Below are positions 9,453 through 18,433 of a stretch of DNA of 64,000 nucleotides, piece by piece. The notes beneath the pieces are model-generated. The model was not told the origin of the DNA. It did not search any database and saw only the letters and a program-made list of their open reading frames with translations. This DNA is from Hymenobacter sp. 5317J-9 (GTDB taxonomy: Bacteria; Bacteroidota; Bacteroidia; Cytophagales; Hymenobacteraceae): NCBI RefSeq assembly GCF_022921075.1, contig NZ_CP095050.1:3720001-3784000 (forward strand), in the 5' to 3' direction. The position numbers and the translations under genes are program-made. The stretch's first letter is position 1, and every line of letters begins with the position of its first letter.

Positions 9453-10448
9453 TTAGCCCAGGCTGCGCAACACGGTAAGAAGCAGGCCTTCGCCCAGCAC
9501 GAAAAAAAACAAGGCCGCCCCGAGAAACCACCGGTACTGCGCCGTGTGCTGCACCTGCGTGCGGTAGCCGGTGGGCGACTGCTCCATGCCGTCGATTTCG
9601 GCGTAAATCCGGCGCAGGGTAGCGGCGTCCTTGGCCCGAAAAAACTTGCCGCCGGTTTGCTGAGCGATGCTCCGCAGGGCAGGCTCGTCGATTTTTACGG
9701 GCACGTAGTGGTAGGTTTTCCGGCCGTTGAGGTCGTAGAGGGGCAGCGGCGCCGTGCCCGTGGTGCCAATGCCGATGGTGTACACTTTGATGCGGTGCTT
9801 GCGGGCCAGCTGCGCGGCCGTGACGGGCTCAATGAACCCGGTGTTGTTCTCGCCATCGGTGAGCAGGATGATGACCTTGCTTTTGGCTTGGCTGGTCCGC
9901 AGCGCGTTCACGGCCGACGCCAGGCCCAGCCCGATGGCGGTGCCATCGGCCAGCGTGGGCTGGTCGAGCTGGTTGAGCTGCCGCAGCAGAAAGCCGTAGT
10001 CTTTGGTGAGCGGGCACCAGTTGAGGCTCTCGCCGGCGTACACCACCAGGCCCAGCCGGTCATCGGTGCGGCCGGCCACAAACCGCGAAATCACGGTTTT
10101 CAGCCCTTCCAGACGGTTGGGCTTTATGTCCTCAATCTGCATGCTGGCCGAAATGTCCATGGCCAGCACCAGGTCGATGCCCTGCGCTGCCACCTTCTGC
10201 TTGCTGACCGTGGCCGTTTGGACGTTGGCCAGGGCCAGAACAATGCCGGCCAGACTCAGCAGGCGCAGGGCAAACAGCACATCCGGCGGCGTAATGAGTT
10301 GCCGGGTGGCCTGCAGTTGGCCTGGCAGGCTGGCCAGCGTAAGCAGCGGCTGGCGCCGCCGCCAATAGCGCACGTGCAGCCACAGCAGCACCGGAAATAC
10401 CAGAAACAGCAGCAGCCAGCCCGGGTCGTGAAAAGCGGCTTGTTTCAT
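9453..10448 (-). CDS. batA: BatA: von Willebrand factor A membrane protein
   Basis: A 331-residue vWA protein with two N-terminal hydrophobic helices (around 10-27 and 57-75), the MIDAS MDISASM with Asp98, Ser100 and Ser102, the downstream LLTDGENN strand, and a C-terminal membrane helix (FLGAALFFFVLGEGLLLTV). Size and layout match BatA, which is thought to work with MoxR ATPases and BatB at the inner membrane. The ATG overlaps the stop of the preceding gene by 4 bp, so translation is probably coupled. Confidence 0.9.
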   Translation of the reverse strand: MKQAAFHDPGWLLLFLVFPVLLWLHVRYWRRRQPLLTLASLPGQLQATRQLITPPDVLFALRLLSLAGIVLALANVQTATVSKQKVAAQGIDLVLAMDISASMQIEDIKPNRLEGLKTVISRFVAGRTDDRLGLVVYAGESLNWCPLTKDYGFLLRQLNQLDQPTLADGTAIGLGLASAVNALRTSQAKSKVIILLTDGENNTGFIEPVTAAQLARKHRIKVYTIGIGTTGTAPLPLYDLNGRKTYHYVPVKIDEPALRSIAQQTGGKFFRAKDAATLRRIYAEIDGMEQSPTGYRTQVQHTAQYRWFLGAALFFFVLGEGLLLTVLRSLG

Positions 10449-11371
10449 TGGGCAGCGCTTTCAGTTTGCGTGAGTTCCACTTCGCTTTCACCCAACACCA
10501 ATTCTCTGGCCACGGCCAGCAGCCGGGCCTGGCTGGCGGCGTCGAGGCGCCCGGGCGCAAACCGGGCCCGGTTCAGGTCAGCCAGGCCGACGGTTAACAA
10601 ATCCTGCCCGCCAGATGCTTCTGCGCATACTTCCGCCGCGGACTCCGTCGTCAGCCCTCCCCTTTTTATTTCGGCCCTTTGCTTCAGATACTCGCGCACA
10701 ATGCTGAGCAGTTCCTCGGGCATACCCGCTTCAGCGCGCCGCGCTGCATGGCTTTCCAAAGCCTCAATCCTCAGCAGCGCCGCCTGGCGGGCTTGTTCCA
10801 GAGAATCCAACGGCTGGGCCGCTAATGGCAGCGGTTGCCGCTTGCGCAACAGCTGCCACGCGCCCGCACCAGCCCCCACCAGCACGAGGCCAGTGGCCAG
10901 CAACGTCCACATGTAGCGCCCTGCCACACCTTTCCATACCGGCATTACAGGCCGCAGGGCATGCAGCCCCGGCCGCAAAGGCTCCGGTTGAAACTGCACC
11001 GCAACGGCTGGCGCATACAAAGTATCGACCCCGGCACGGCCCTTCGCCACCACCGGAAAAGGCCCCGATTGCCAGCGCCCGCCCTGCGTGGCCGTGAACA
11101 TAACCTGATGCTGCACCAGCGCATCGTCGATGACACGCGTTCGGGCCTTCAGCAGCAAGGCACCTTTGCTTGCAACCGCTTTATCGGCCAAATCCCAGAG
11201 CAACTGCTCACCCGCCTGCCTGGAAACGCGCAGGGTGAGCGTGACCGGGCGCCCGATTTTGCAGGCCCGCACATCTACCTCTGCCTGCACCGGGCGTACG
11301 GGCGTGGCCGCCACCGCGGCCCAGTCGGCCAGCAGCAAGGTTCCCCAGAAAGCACGTCGAAATAGCCTCAT
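10445..11371 (-). CDS. Bat-operon membrane protein, BatD/DUF4381-like
   Basis: A 308-residue protein found between the DUF58 and batA genes. It has a signal peptide (FRRAFWGTLLLADWAAVAA), a beta-rich extracytoplasmic domain (VGRPVTLTLRVSR-like strands, MFTATQGGRWQSGPFPVVAKG), one transmembrane helix (MWTLLATGLVLVGAGAGAW, about residues 153-171) and a helical cytoplasmic tail. This is the layout of short proteins in the same operon position in other Bacteroidota. It overlaps DUF58 by 4 bp and batA by 4 bp. I cannot assign a reaction; it is probably a structural partner of the vWA proteins. Confidence 0.75.
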   Translation of the reverse strand: MRLFRRAFWGTLLLADWAAVAATPVRPVQAEVDVRACKIGRPVTLTLRVSRQAGEQLLWDLADKAVASKGALLLKARTRVIDDALVQHQVMFTATQGGRWQSGPFPVVAKGRAGVDTLYAPAVAVQFQPEPLRPGLHALRPVMPVWKGVAGRYMWTLLATGLVLVGAGAGAWQLLRKRQPLPLAAQPLDSLEQARQAALLRIEALESHAARRAEAGMPEELLSIVREYLKQRAEIKRGGLTTESAAEVCAEASGGQDLLTVGLADLNRARFAPGRLDAASQARLLAVARELVLGESEVELTQTESAAQ

Positions 11372-12240
11372 TTAGCGTGCTGCAAAAACCCGATTAACTC
11401 CTCTAAATGCTTGCCTGCAGTGCCCACGGTCAGGCTCCTGACCGCCGTGGGACCGTACGCTTCCTCAAACCGGCCCGCCACCTGCTCGTGGTGCTGCTCC
11501 AGGCGCTGGTGGAAGCCAGCCGCGGAGGTATTCTGCCAGCGCGTGCGGCCGGTTTCGGCATCGCGCAGCTGCACCCAGCCCAGCTTCGGCACCTGTGCCT
11601 CGCGCTCCTCGGCCACCCGAATGGCCACTAGTTCGTGCTGCTGCGCCAGCACCTGCGAAGCCGTGGCGTAGTCCTCGGACACGAAATCTGACACCAGAAA
11701 AACCACGCTGCTTTTGGCGTGGCTGTTGATGAGAAACTGCAGCGCCGCCGCCACGCTGGTGGCCCGGCTTGCGGGCCGCGCCGCCACCAGCTCTTTGGCA
11801 ATGCGCCAGAAATGCACCTTGCCCCGGGCCGCGGGCACCACGTGCTCCACCTTGTCGCTAAAGAACACCACGCCCACCTGGTCCTGGCTTTCGATGGCGC
11901 TGAAGGCCAGCGCGGCGCTTATTTCCAGCGCCACTTCGTATTTGCCCCGGCCCTGGCCCGGCGCGGCGGGCAGCATGGAGCGGCTCACGTCCACCAGCAG
12001 CCAGACCAGCCGCTCTTTTTCCTGGGTAAAGGTTTTCACGAATGTTTCGCGGAAACGCGCCGTCACGTTCCACTCAATGTCCTTGATGTTGTCGCCCACC
12101 TCGTACTTGCGAATGTGGTCGATGCTCCAGCCGCGCCCCTTAAACGAGCTGTTGAATAGCCCCGCCAGCTTCTGCTGCGTCAGCCGCTGGCAGAGCAGCT
12201 CGAATTTCTGCACCGTCTGAATGAGTTCCTGGAGTTCCAT
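11368..12240 (-). CDS. DUF58 family protein
   Basis: A 290-residue soluble DUF58 protein. The signature is seen around residues 33-70 (FKGRGWSIDHIRKYEVGDNIKDIEWNVTAR), where conserved Asp and Trp residues sit, followed by a vWA-like strand LLVDVSRSM with a degenerate MIDAS and a second strand VVFLVSDFVS. DUF58 proteins are encoded beside MoxR ATPases and vWA genes in most Bat operons and are thought to be regulated by MoxR. There is no signal peptide, in keeping with a cytoplasmic partner. It starts 22 bp after the moxR stop and overlaps the next gene by 4 bp. Confidence 0.92.
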   Translation of the reverse strand: MELQELIQTVQKFELLCQRLTQQKLAGLFNSSFKGRGWSIDHIRKYEVGDNIKDIEWNVTARFRETFVKTFTQEKERLVWLLVDVSRSMLPAAPGQGRGKYEVALEISAALAFSAIESQDQVGVVFFSDKVEHVVPAARGKVHFWRIAKELVAARPASRATSVAAALQFLINSHAKSSVVFLVSDFVSEDYATASQVLAQQHELVAIRVAEEREAQVPKLGWVQLRDAETGRTRWQNTSAAGFHQRLEQHHEQVAGRFEEAYGPTAVRSLTVGTAGKHLEELIGFLQHAK

Positions 12241-12262
12241 GCGGGCGCGCCGGCGGCGCTGA

Positions 12263-13267
12263 TTAGGGCGTGGGCACGCCGCCGATGATGTGCCGCAGAA
12301 TGGTGTCAGACGTCATGTTTTCGGCCCGGGCCGCGTAGGTCAGGCCCACGCGGTGGCGCAGCACGTCGTAGGCCACGTGGCGCACGTCTTCGGGCGTCAC
12401 GTAGGCCCGCTTTTGCAAAAACGCGTACGCCCGCGCCGCCAGCGCCAGGTTGATGCTGCCCCGGGGCGACGACCCAAACCGAATGAGCGGCTGCAACTGC
12501 GCCAGCCCGTACCGTTCCGGAAAGCGCGTGCAAAACACCAGGTTCAGAATATAGTCCTCCACCTTCTCGCTGATGTAAATGCGTTTCACCAGTTCCTGCA
12601 CCCGCAGCACGTTTTCCAGCGTGAACGGCGCTTCTACCACCGGCTTTTCCTCCGCCAGGTTGCGCCGCACAATGATGCGCTCCTCTTCCAGCGACGGGTA
12701 CGAAATCACCAGCTTCAGCATGAAACGGTCCATCTGCGCCTCGGGCAGCTCGTAGGTGCCGCCCTGCTCGATGGGGTTTTGGGTGGCCAGTACCAGAAAG
12801 GGCGGCGCCAGCGGATAGGTGCTGCCCCCTATCGTTACCTGGTGTTCCTGCATCACTTCGAGCAGGGCACTCTGCACCTTTTCCGGCGCCCGGTTGATTT
12901 CATCAGCCAGCACGAAATTCGAAAATATCGGCCCCTTCTTCACACTGAATTCGTTGGTGTGAAGGTTGAAAATCATGGTGCCGAGCACGTCGGCCGGCAG
13001 CAGGTCGGGCGTGAACTGGATGCGGTTGAATTGCGCACTAATGGCCTGCGCCAGTGCTTTCACGGTCAGGGTTTTGGCCAGGCCAGGCACGCCTTCCAGC
13101 AGGATGTGCCCGTTGCCAAACAAGCCCACCAGCAGTTTTTCCAGCAAATCTTCCTGGCCCACAATGGTCTGCTTCAGCAGGGCGCGCAGGCCGTCGACCA
13201 CGGCGCTTTCCTGTTCTATTTCCAGCTCCAACTGCTCCCAAACACTGGCTTCTGCTACCTCGCTCAT
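12263..13267 (-). CDS. MoxR family AAA+ ATPase
   Basis: MoxR-type AAA+ ATPase, thought to act as a chaperone or assembly factor for the vWA Bat proteins. Motifs in order: Walker A variant EGVPGLAKT, Walker B FVLADEINRAP, sensor-like ATQNPIEQGGTYELPEAQ and the lid-domain RFGSSPRGSINL. Length of about 334 residues is normal. The ATG at 13267 gives MSEVAEAS; a TTG two codons upstream is in frame but less likely. It heads the Bat operon; the 59-bp gap upstream separates it from the TPR gene and probably contains its promoter, though no clear -7 motif was found. Confidence 0.93.
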   Translation of the reverse strand: MSEVAEASVWEQLELEIEQESAVVDGLRALLKQTIVGQEDLLEKLLVGLFGNGHILLEGVPGLAKTLTVKALAQAISAQFNRIQFTPDLLPADVLGTMIFNLHTNEFSVKKGPIFSNFVLADEINRAPEKVQSALLEVMQEHQVTIGGSTYPLAPPFLVLATQNPIEQGGTYELPEAQMDRFMLKLVISYPSLEEERIIVRRNLAEEKPVVEAPFTLENVLRVQELVKRIYISEKVEDYILNLVFCTRFPERYGLAQLQPLIRFGSSPRGSINLALAARAYAFLQKRAYVTPEDVRHVAYDVLRHRVGLTYAARAENMTSDTILRHIIGGVPTP

Positions 13268-13326
13268 AGTCAATAGTTAATTCCGCCCTGCACTCTCAAA
13301 AAAGAATAGTTCATCCACCGTGCATC

Positions 13327-16296
13327 CTACTGCGGGGCGGGCAAATAGGTCTTTTTCAGCTGCGCATATTGCGTTTTGTGCGCTTTCACTTTATTCAATT
13401 CCACCAGGAAGGTTTCTTCCTCCAGCTTGATGTCTTCCTTTCTCAATTGGCGGGTTTGGTAGGCCTGTTCAAACTGTTGCATGGCTTTGTCGAACTGTCC
13501 GGCTTTGGCATATGCGCAGCCCAGGCCATATAGCGCCAGCGGGTGGTTAGGCTTGGCGGTGAGGGTGCGTTTGAAATTGTCGATGGCCGCCGCGTCGTGG
13601 TTCAGATGCAGGTTCAGCAGGCCAAAATCGGTATAAAACGAGCTGTCCGTTTTTTCCACCGACTTTTCATATTCGGTAAAGTCCTTAAAGGCAGGCTCCA
13701 ACATCCGGCTTTTGAAATAGCTGAGGCCGCGCAAATACCGGCTTTGCTTTATCACCGGCAACGTATCCAGCTTAATGGCCGCATTGAAATTTGCAATGGC
13801 CTGCTCGTATTTATCGGCCTGCAGCGAAGCACTGCCGTTGGCATAATAATACCGGAAGTCAGGTGCGTATTTAATGGCTTCCGAATACGCCTTCAGCGCC
13901 TTGGGCAGGTCGTGTACCGCCTGGTAAGACAGGCCCTGGTAATACAACGCTTCCGAATTTTTCGGATTCACTTCCAACGCTTTGTCGCCCAGCAGCACGG
14001 CTTTGGTATAATCGTTTTTCAAATACCAGGCCTTGCCCATCAACTGATAAGCCTGCGATAAATCGTTGCTTATCGTCAGCGCCATTTCTTTCTGGCTGTC
14101 TTTTTTGGCGGCCTGCAACTTGTTTTGCAGCAGCGTAGTGGCCCGCGAATAGTCAGCAATAGCCTTGGCATATTGCTTCGTGTCGAGATGGGTATTGCCG
14201 CGGCCCATGTAAGCCAGCACGCTGGTGGCGTCGCTCTTGATGGCGTCGGAATAGCTGTCGAGCGCCGCGGTGTATTCTGCTATTTTCTGATACGCCAGCC
14301 CTTTCTTGTACTGCGCGTCCGAATACGTCGGGGTGCAGGCAATAGCTTTCTGGTACAGTTCAATGGCCGTCTGATAGCTGCTTTTGGAAGCCGCGTTGCG
14401 CTTGCGGGCCTGCTCGTCGCCGGCGGCCAGCGCTATTTCGGCTTTGCCGTGCCAGGCCTTGGCGTTGCAGCGCCGCACGGCCAGGGCGTTGTCGTACAGG
14501 CTGTCGGCTTGGTCCGTTTTTTTCGCCTTGAAAGCCGCCAGCGCCGCCTCAAAATAGCCCGTGCTGATGGCCTCCACCTTTTTCAGCTGGTCGGGCTCCA
14601 GGCCAAGGGCTTCGGCAGCGCCAAAATCCTTGCCCGCAGCGGGCACGTCGCGCAGGCCGATGTAGTTCAGGCCCCGGTAGTAAAACGCTTTGCCGTTTTT
14701 CGGTTCCAGCTCAAGCACGGTATTGAAGCTCACCAGCGCCTCCGGGTGGCGCTGCAGGCGATACAGCAGCTCGGCCAGGTCGAAGTGCGCCGCTGCATTT
14801 TCCGGGCTCAGGGCAATGGCCTTCCCGTAGTCTTCCAGCGCACCCGAATAGTTTTTCAGCTGGTTCTTCCAGCCGCCTTTCACCAAAAAGTATTTCGGCT
14901 TTTCGGGCGCGTCGTCCAGCGCATTCGCCGTCAACACATCATAATCGGTGACGGCGCTCACGTAATCGTGCTTGTGCTTCACATAAAAAGTGGCACGGGC
15001 CAGGCGGGCGCTGGTGTAGTTGGGGTAATACTGCAGCGCCATGGTGTAGTTCTCCAGCGCACGGTCCAGCGAGCGGGTGTCGCCGGGCTGCTTTTCCGCC
15101 AGTTGCTGGTAGGCCTGTGCCTTGATGAAAAACAGCTCCGGAAAATCGTTCTTGGCCTTTTTGTTCTCCTTCAGAATATTATCGCAGGCATCAATGGCCC
15201 CCTGCAGGTCGTTGGCTTCGAGCTTGTTTTTCGGCAGCGCTATTTCATCCAGTTTTTTGGTGAGCTGGGCCATTTCCGCTTCCATGGCCGCGCGCGCTTC
15301 GGGCTTAATGGCAAGCGCCTGCTTATACAACCGCAACGCGTCGCCGTGGCGCCGCTCGCTCTTGGCCTGCTCGGCTTTGTTTTTCAGGCTTTCAAAGGTG
15401 TTTTCGGCAATGAGTCGCTTGGTGTCCAGTATTTTCTTGTCCAGTGCCGGCACCAGCGCACGCAGTTCCTTGGCTTTGCTGTAGAACTCCAGCGCGTCTT
15501 TGTATTGCTTGCTGGCCACGTAGTTGTTGCCCTGCGTCACGTACTCATCGTAGGCAATTTGCTTGCGCTTTTCTTCCTGCTGTTTGCCCAGCACGAAATC
15601 GTCTTTCTCCCGCACAAAGTCTTCCTGCGTCACCAACGCCGATTCAGCCGATGCATCGGTGGTAATGGGAAGTTCGTTATCGGTTAGTTCAATGGGCTGC
15701 GCCGGGTTGTGGAAGCTCAGCCCCACAATCAGGGCCTGCCACTTGTTGCCGCCCAGGCTGTTGAGGCGTACGAGGGCTTCGCGCTGCCGCGTTGGGTAAG
15801 GCGTGCCGCTGGCTTTTTCTTTGCTGGCAAACGCTTCGTCGAAACGCACCTTCACGTACAGGTAATCCTTTTTCTTGATTTTAGAAATCACCAGGTTCGT
15901 AAAAGCAACGCTGGCATCCGCCGTTTTTTCGTACTGCACGTCAAGGGCGTCGAGGTACTTTTCAACCGGCAGGTCCTTGGTTTTGCCCAAGCCGGAGGCG
16001 GGGTTCACGTCGTCTTCCACGATGACGTCTTTGCTCAGAAAAATCTGGTTGCGCGAGGGCTTATAGCTGCTGCTGATTACCTCGGCCAGCTCGCTGGGCG
16101 CATTGTCGTTGAAGGTGACATAATTCAGCAGGTTCTGCAACTCCTCCACGGTCGACTGCGCCTGGTAAGTCATTTCCTTGGCGTCTTTCAACGACACCTT
16201 GTCCTGCGCCAGGGCCGGCCGCAGCGTCAGGAATAGTAACCCCAGCCCCCACGCCAGCCAGCGGGCGGGTGAGATATAAAAAGCAACGGAATGCAT
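13327..16296 (-). CDS. Large secreted TPR-repeat protein
   Basis: A 989-residue protein with a signal peptide (LAWGLGLLFLTLRPALAQ). Residues of about 32-235 form a domain I do not recognise, with NYVTFNDNAPSELAEVI and a sequence rich in Lys and Asp. From about residue 245 to the end it is almost all TPR: typical units such as NYVASKQYKDALEFYSKAKE, YYNANGSASLQADKYEQAI and LYGLGCAYAKAGQFDKAMQQ. Roughly fifteen to twenty units can be counted by eye. It is probably a periplasmic scaffold. It is followed 22 bp later by the next minus-strand gene and belongs to the run of exported proteins at 13.3-23.5 kb. Confidence 0.8.
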   Translation of the reverse strand: MHSVAFYISPARWLAWGLGLLFLTLRPALAQDKVSLKDAKEMTYQAQSTVEELQNLLNYVTFNDNAPSELAEVISSSYKPSRNQIFLSKDVIVEDDVNPASGLGKTKDLPVEKYLDALDVQYEKTADASVAFTNLVISKIKKKDYLYVKVRFDEAFASKEKASGTPYPTRQREALVRLNSLGGNKWQALIVGLSFHNPAQPIELTDNELPITTDASAESALVTQEDFVREKDDFVLGKQQEEKRKQIAYDEYVTQGNNYVASKQYKDALEFYSKAKELRALVPALDKKILDTKRLIAENTFESLKNKAEQAKSERRHGDALRLYKQALAIKPEARAAMEAEMAQLTKKLDEIALPKNKLEANDLQGAIDACDNILKENKKAKNDFPELFFIKAQAYQQLAEKQPGDTRSLDRALENYTMALQYYPNYTSARLARATFYVKHKHDYVSAVTDYDVLTANALDDAPEKPKYFLVKGGWKNQLKNYSGALEDYGKAIALSPENAAAHFDLAELLYRLQRHPEALVSFNTVLELEPKNGKAFYYRGLNYIGLRDVPAAGKDFGAAEALGLEPDQLKKVEAISTGYFEAALAAFKAKKTDQADSLYDNALAVRRCNAKAWHGKAEIALAAGDEQARKRNAASKSSYQTAIELYQKAIACTPTYSDAQYKKGLAYQKIAEYTAALDSYSDAIKSDATSVLAYMGRGNTHLDTKQYAKAIADYSRATTLLQNKLQAAKKDSQKEMALTISNDLSQAYQLMGKAWYLKNDYTKAVLLGDKALEVNPKNSEALYYQGLSYQAVHDLPKALKAYSEAIKYAPDFRYYYANGSASLQADKYEQAIANFNAAIKLDTLPVIKQSRYLRGLSYFKSRMLEPAFKDFTEYEKSVEKTDSSFYTDFGLLNLHLNHDAAAIDNFKRTLTAKPNHPLALYGLGCAYAKAGQFDKAMQQFEQAYQTRQLRKEDIKLEEETFLVELNKVKAHKTQYAQLKKTYLPAPQ

Positions 16297-16318
16297 GTGC
16301 TGTTACGAATAATTTACG

Positions 16319-17134
16319 TCAGGAAAGCTTCACCAATTTGCTGATTAGCCAGCCCGAATTGAGCGACTGGCGGTGAAATTGCTTCACCTCAATTTGCCAG
16401 CCTTTTATTTGGAGAAACGTGTAGCTAATGGACGTGGCGCGCACCACTTTCAGCTGGTTTTTCAGGCACGCGCCCACAAACCAATCGAGGCTGCGGCTGC
16501 GGTCGGGCGCATCGTCAACGAAATTCTCAATGTTCTCCGGCTTCTTGGTCACCAGGTCGATGTTCATGAAATCGATGGCGTGACTCATCGGGTTCAGCGA
16601 GGCTTTGGCGTCCGCCGGCTTGGGGCCGCGCACGCGGGGGCCCGCGTTAGCAGCGGCCGGCGCGCTCGCCTGCCCCGGCAAGCTTACATCAGCAATTACC
16701 CATTTAGAGCTACCGTCGGGCAGCGTGGCTATTTTGAGTTTTAGCAACGCTTTTTCGGGCTTGCCGTGGTTGGTCACCAAGCACTGCACGTTGGCGTACC
16801 AATTGCTGCTATCTAAATCAAGATATTGTGGTTTCTCCGCATTATTAACTTGCTTAATGAAAGCCGTTATTTCGTTGTAATTCCAATTTGTACCCTTGGC
16901 GTTAAACAGGCTTTTCAGCATGCGCTCGCGGGTGAGCGCGGACGTGGACTCGTTCTTCTTCAGGTATTCCCGAATGAAAGAAAATTCGTCGTTGTTGAAG
17001 CGTTCAATAAATTCGTCAACCTGCTTCACCTCCCATGCGAAGGCCACACCGAATTCCTTCTCATAGCTCTGCCCGAACCCCAGCATCGGCCAAAGCAGCA
17101 TGACTGCCAACAGCCAGGTTTTGTAACTCATCAT
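16319..17134 (-). CDS. Exported protein of unknown function
   Basis: A 271-residue protein with a clear signal peptide (MMSYKTWLLAVMLLWPMLGFGQ). The mature part begins SYEKEFGVAFAWEVKQ, has a helical first half (FIREYLKKNESTSALTRERM) and a beta-rich second half ending in a Lys/Leu tail. An Ala/Pro-rich linker (QASAPAAANAGPRVRG) divides the two. I recognise no family. The two halves look like a helical sensor or recruiting domain and a separate small fold, but that is a guess. It lies 22 bp from the TPR gene and 79 bp from the next gene upstream, all on the minus strand. Confidence 0.7.
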   Translation of the reverse strand: MMSYKTWLLAVMLLWPMLGFGQSYEKEFGVAFAWEVKQVDEFIERFNNDEFSFIREYLKKNESTSALTRERMLKSLFNAKGTNWNYNEITAFIKQVNNAEKPQYLDLDSSNWYANVQCLVTNHGKPEKALLKLKIATLPDGSSKWVIADVSLPGQASAPAAANAGPRVRGPKPADAKASLNPMSHAIDFMNIDLVTKKPENIENFVDDAPDRSRSLDWFVGACLKNQLKVVRATSISYTFLQIKGWQIEVKQFHRQSLNSGWLISKLVKLS

Positions 17135-17213
17135 GGAAGTCTACCAGTAAGATGCGCTTGGAATGCGTGCCACCATCTGCCCCGTGCAGCCGGGCAGCGT
17201 GCACTAGACAAGG

Positions 17214-18353
17214 CTATATTTTCTTGGTTTCCACCACGCCTACGTCGTCCAGAAAAACGTCCCAGGCCGCTACATACTCGCCATCAACCGCTTTTTCGTA
17301 TGGTTTTAGCACTACGGTCACGTTGCGCTTGGTCACGTCGCCATACACCACTTTGTCGTCGACAAACCCCCGGAACGTTTGCACAAAAGTGACCACGCCG
17401 TAGTAATTGCCATCGGCGCCTTTTTTGAATTTAGAAGCGTAATTGACGTTGGCGTATTCAATTTGCACTTTGTCGAATTGCCCACTCCGTAGCATCAGCC
17501 GGTTTAGGTATTCGCGAATCTTGTATTTGTTGCGAACGTCAGTGTTCACGTTCGAGACTTCCACCCGCGAATCGTCGTTCAGGAAGAGCGCGCAGGCCAG
17601 GTTAATGCCTTTTTTGGCAGCTTCCTTATTGGTATTCACCGTGACTATCATTTTCATGTAGCCGGTGAATTCCTCTGTTTTTTCCAGCGCTTTGCGGTTA
17701 AACAGCTTCATGTCCATTGGCGCTGCTACCGCGCCCCCGGTTGCCGTTGCACCGACTTCGCTGCCGCTGGCACGCATCGACGCGCCGGCGAGCGGGGCTC
17801 CGGCATCGGCGGCGGGCGCGGCCTTGGCCGCTGGTGGCAACGCGCTGCTTATTTTACCCATGCTGGCCAACAAAATGGGCGCGGCCTGCTCGGCGCTGCC
17901 AAAGACCTGGTGGCTGCCGTCGCGCCGAATCAGAAACGCCAGCGACGACTTCGCCACCTTCGATTCCGCGCCCTTGTTATTGCAGAGGATATCCGCGTCG
18001 GTTTCGCTGGCAATAATGGTGGAGGTAACTGCGCCTTTGGTATCGACGAGGGCGTCGAGAAAGCGCGTTTTGGGGTCACCAGCCAGGAATGCATCCCGCT
18101 CCTTTTCCGTGAAGGGCTTCTCCTTGGAAAAGACCAGGTAGTCGCCCGCTGCATTGAACACAAACGACACCTTATCGGGCGTGCGGCTATACGTCGGGCC
18201 GGTCGGATTAGCCATGTTCTTAAACTTGACCTTTTCGGCCGTTATCTCGGTTACTTTCCCCGGTAGCTTGGTGCCATCGGTGAGGTAAATCAGGTCCTGC
18301 GCGGCTAGTTTCGTGCTGATGGTGACGAGCAGCAGTAGGTATAGGTGTTTCAT
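17214..18353 (-). CDS. Exported protein with a small repeated-type module
   Basis: A protein of about 379 residues starting MKHLYLLLLVTISTKLAAQ, with cleavage after AAQ. Residues of about 19-75 (DLIYLTDGTKLPGKVTEI, then KVKFKN and FVFNAAGDY) form a module whose pattern D-x-I-Y...G...V-x-E...V-x-F resembles three tandem modules of the leucine-rich-repeat protein at 20588. A low-complexity Ala-rich linker (about 155-215) follows, then a region with KMIVTVNTNKEAAKKGINLA and a C-terminal beta domain ending VFLDDVGVVETKKI. The C-terminal part is unknown to me. An ATG 19 codons further upstream is in frame, but only the shorter start places the signal peptide at the N-terminus. Confidence 0.72.
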   Translation of the reverse strand: MKHLYLLLLVTISTKLAAQDLIYLTDGTKLPGKVTEITAEKVKFKNMANPTGPTYSRTPDKVSFVFNAAGDYLVFSKEKPFTEKERDAFLAGDPKTRFLDALVDTKGAVTSTIIASETDADILCNNKGAESKVAKSSLAFLIRRDGSHQVFGSAEQAAPILLASMGKISSALPPAAKAAPAADAGAPLAGASMRASGSEVGATATGGAVAAPMDMKLFNRKALEKTEEFTGYMKMIVTVNTNKEAAKKGINLACALFLNDDSRVEVSNVNTDVRNKYKIREYLNRLMLRSGQFDKVQIEYANVNYASKFKKGADGNYYGVVTFVQTFRGFVDDKVVYGDVTKRNVTVVLKPYEKAVDGEYVAAWDVFLDDVGVVETKKI

Positions 18354-18433
18354 CGGGAAGCGTTGACGACTTAGAACAAAATGGGAAGAGACCGGCCTGT
18401 TTTCGGTCACGTGTTTTTCAGCATAAATGCCGC

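Noticed and set aside
9135..10916. 593-codon plus-strand open frame across the Bat genes
   Set aside because: It is antisense to batA, batB and the DUF4381-like gene, which have clear domains. Long antisense frames are common in GC-rich DNA, and the translated sequence is low in hydrophobic pattern with no motif.
14125..15687. 520-codon plus-strand open frame
   Set aside because: Antisense to the large TPR protein, where the repeats are obvious.
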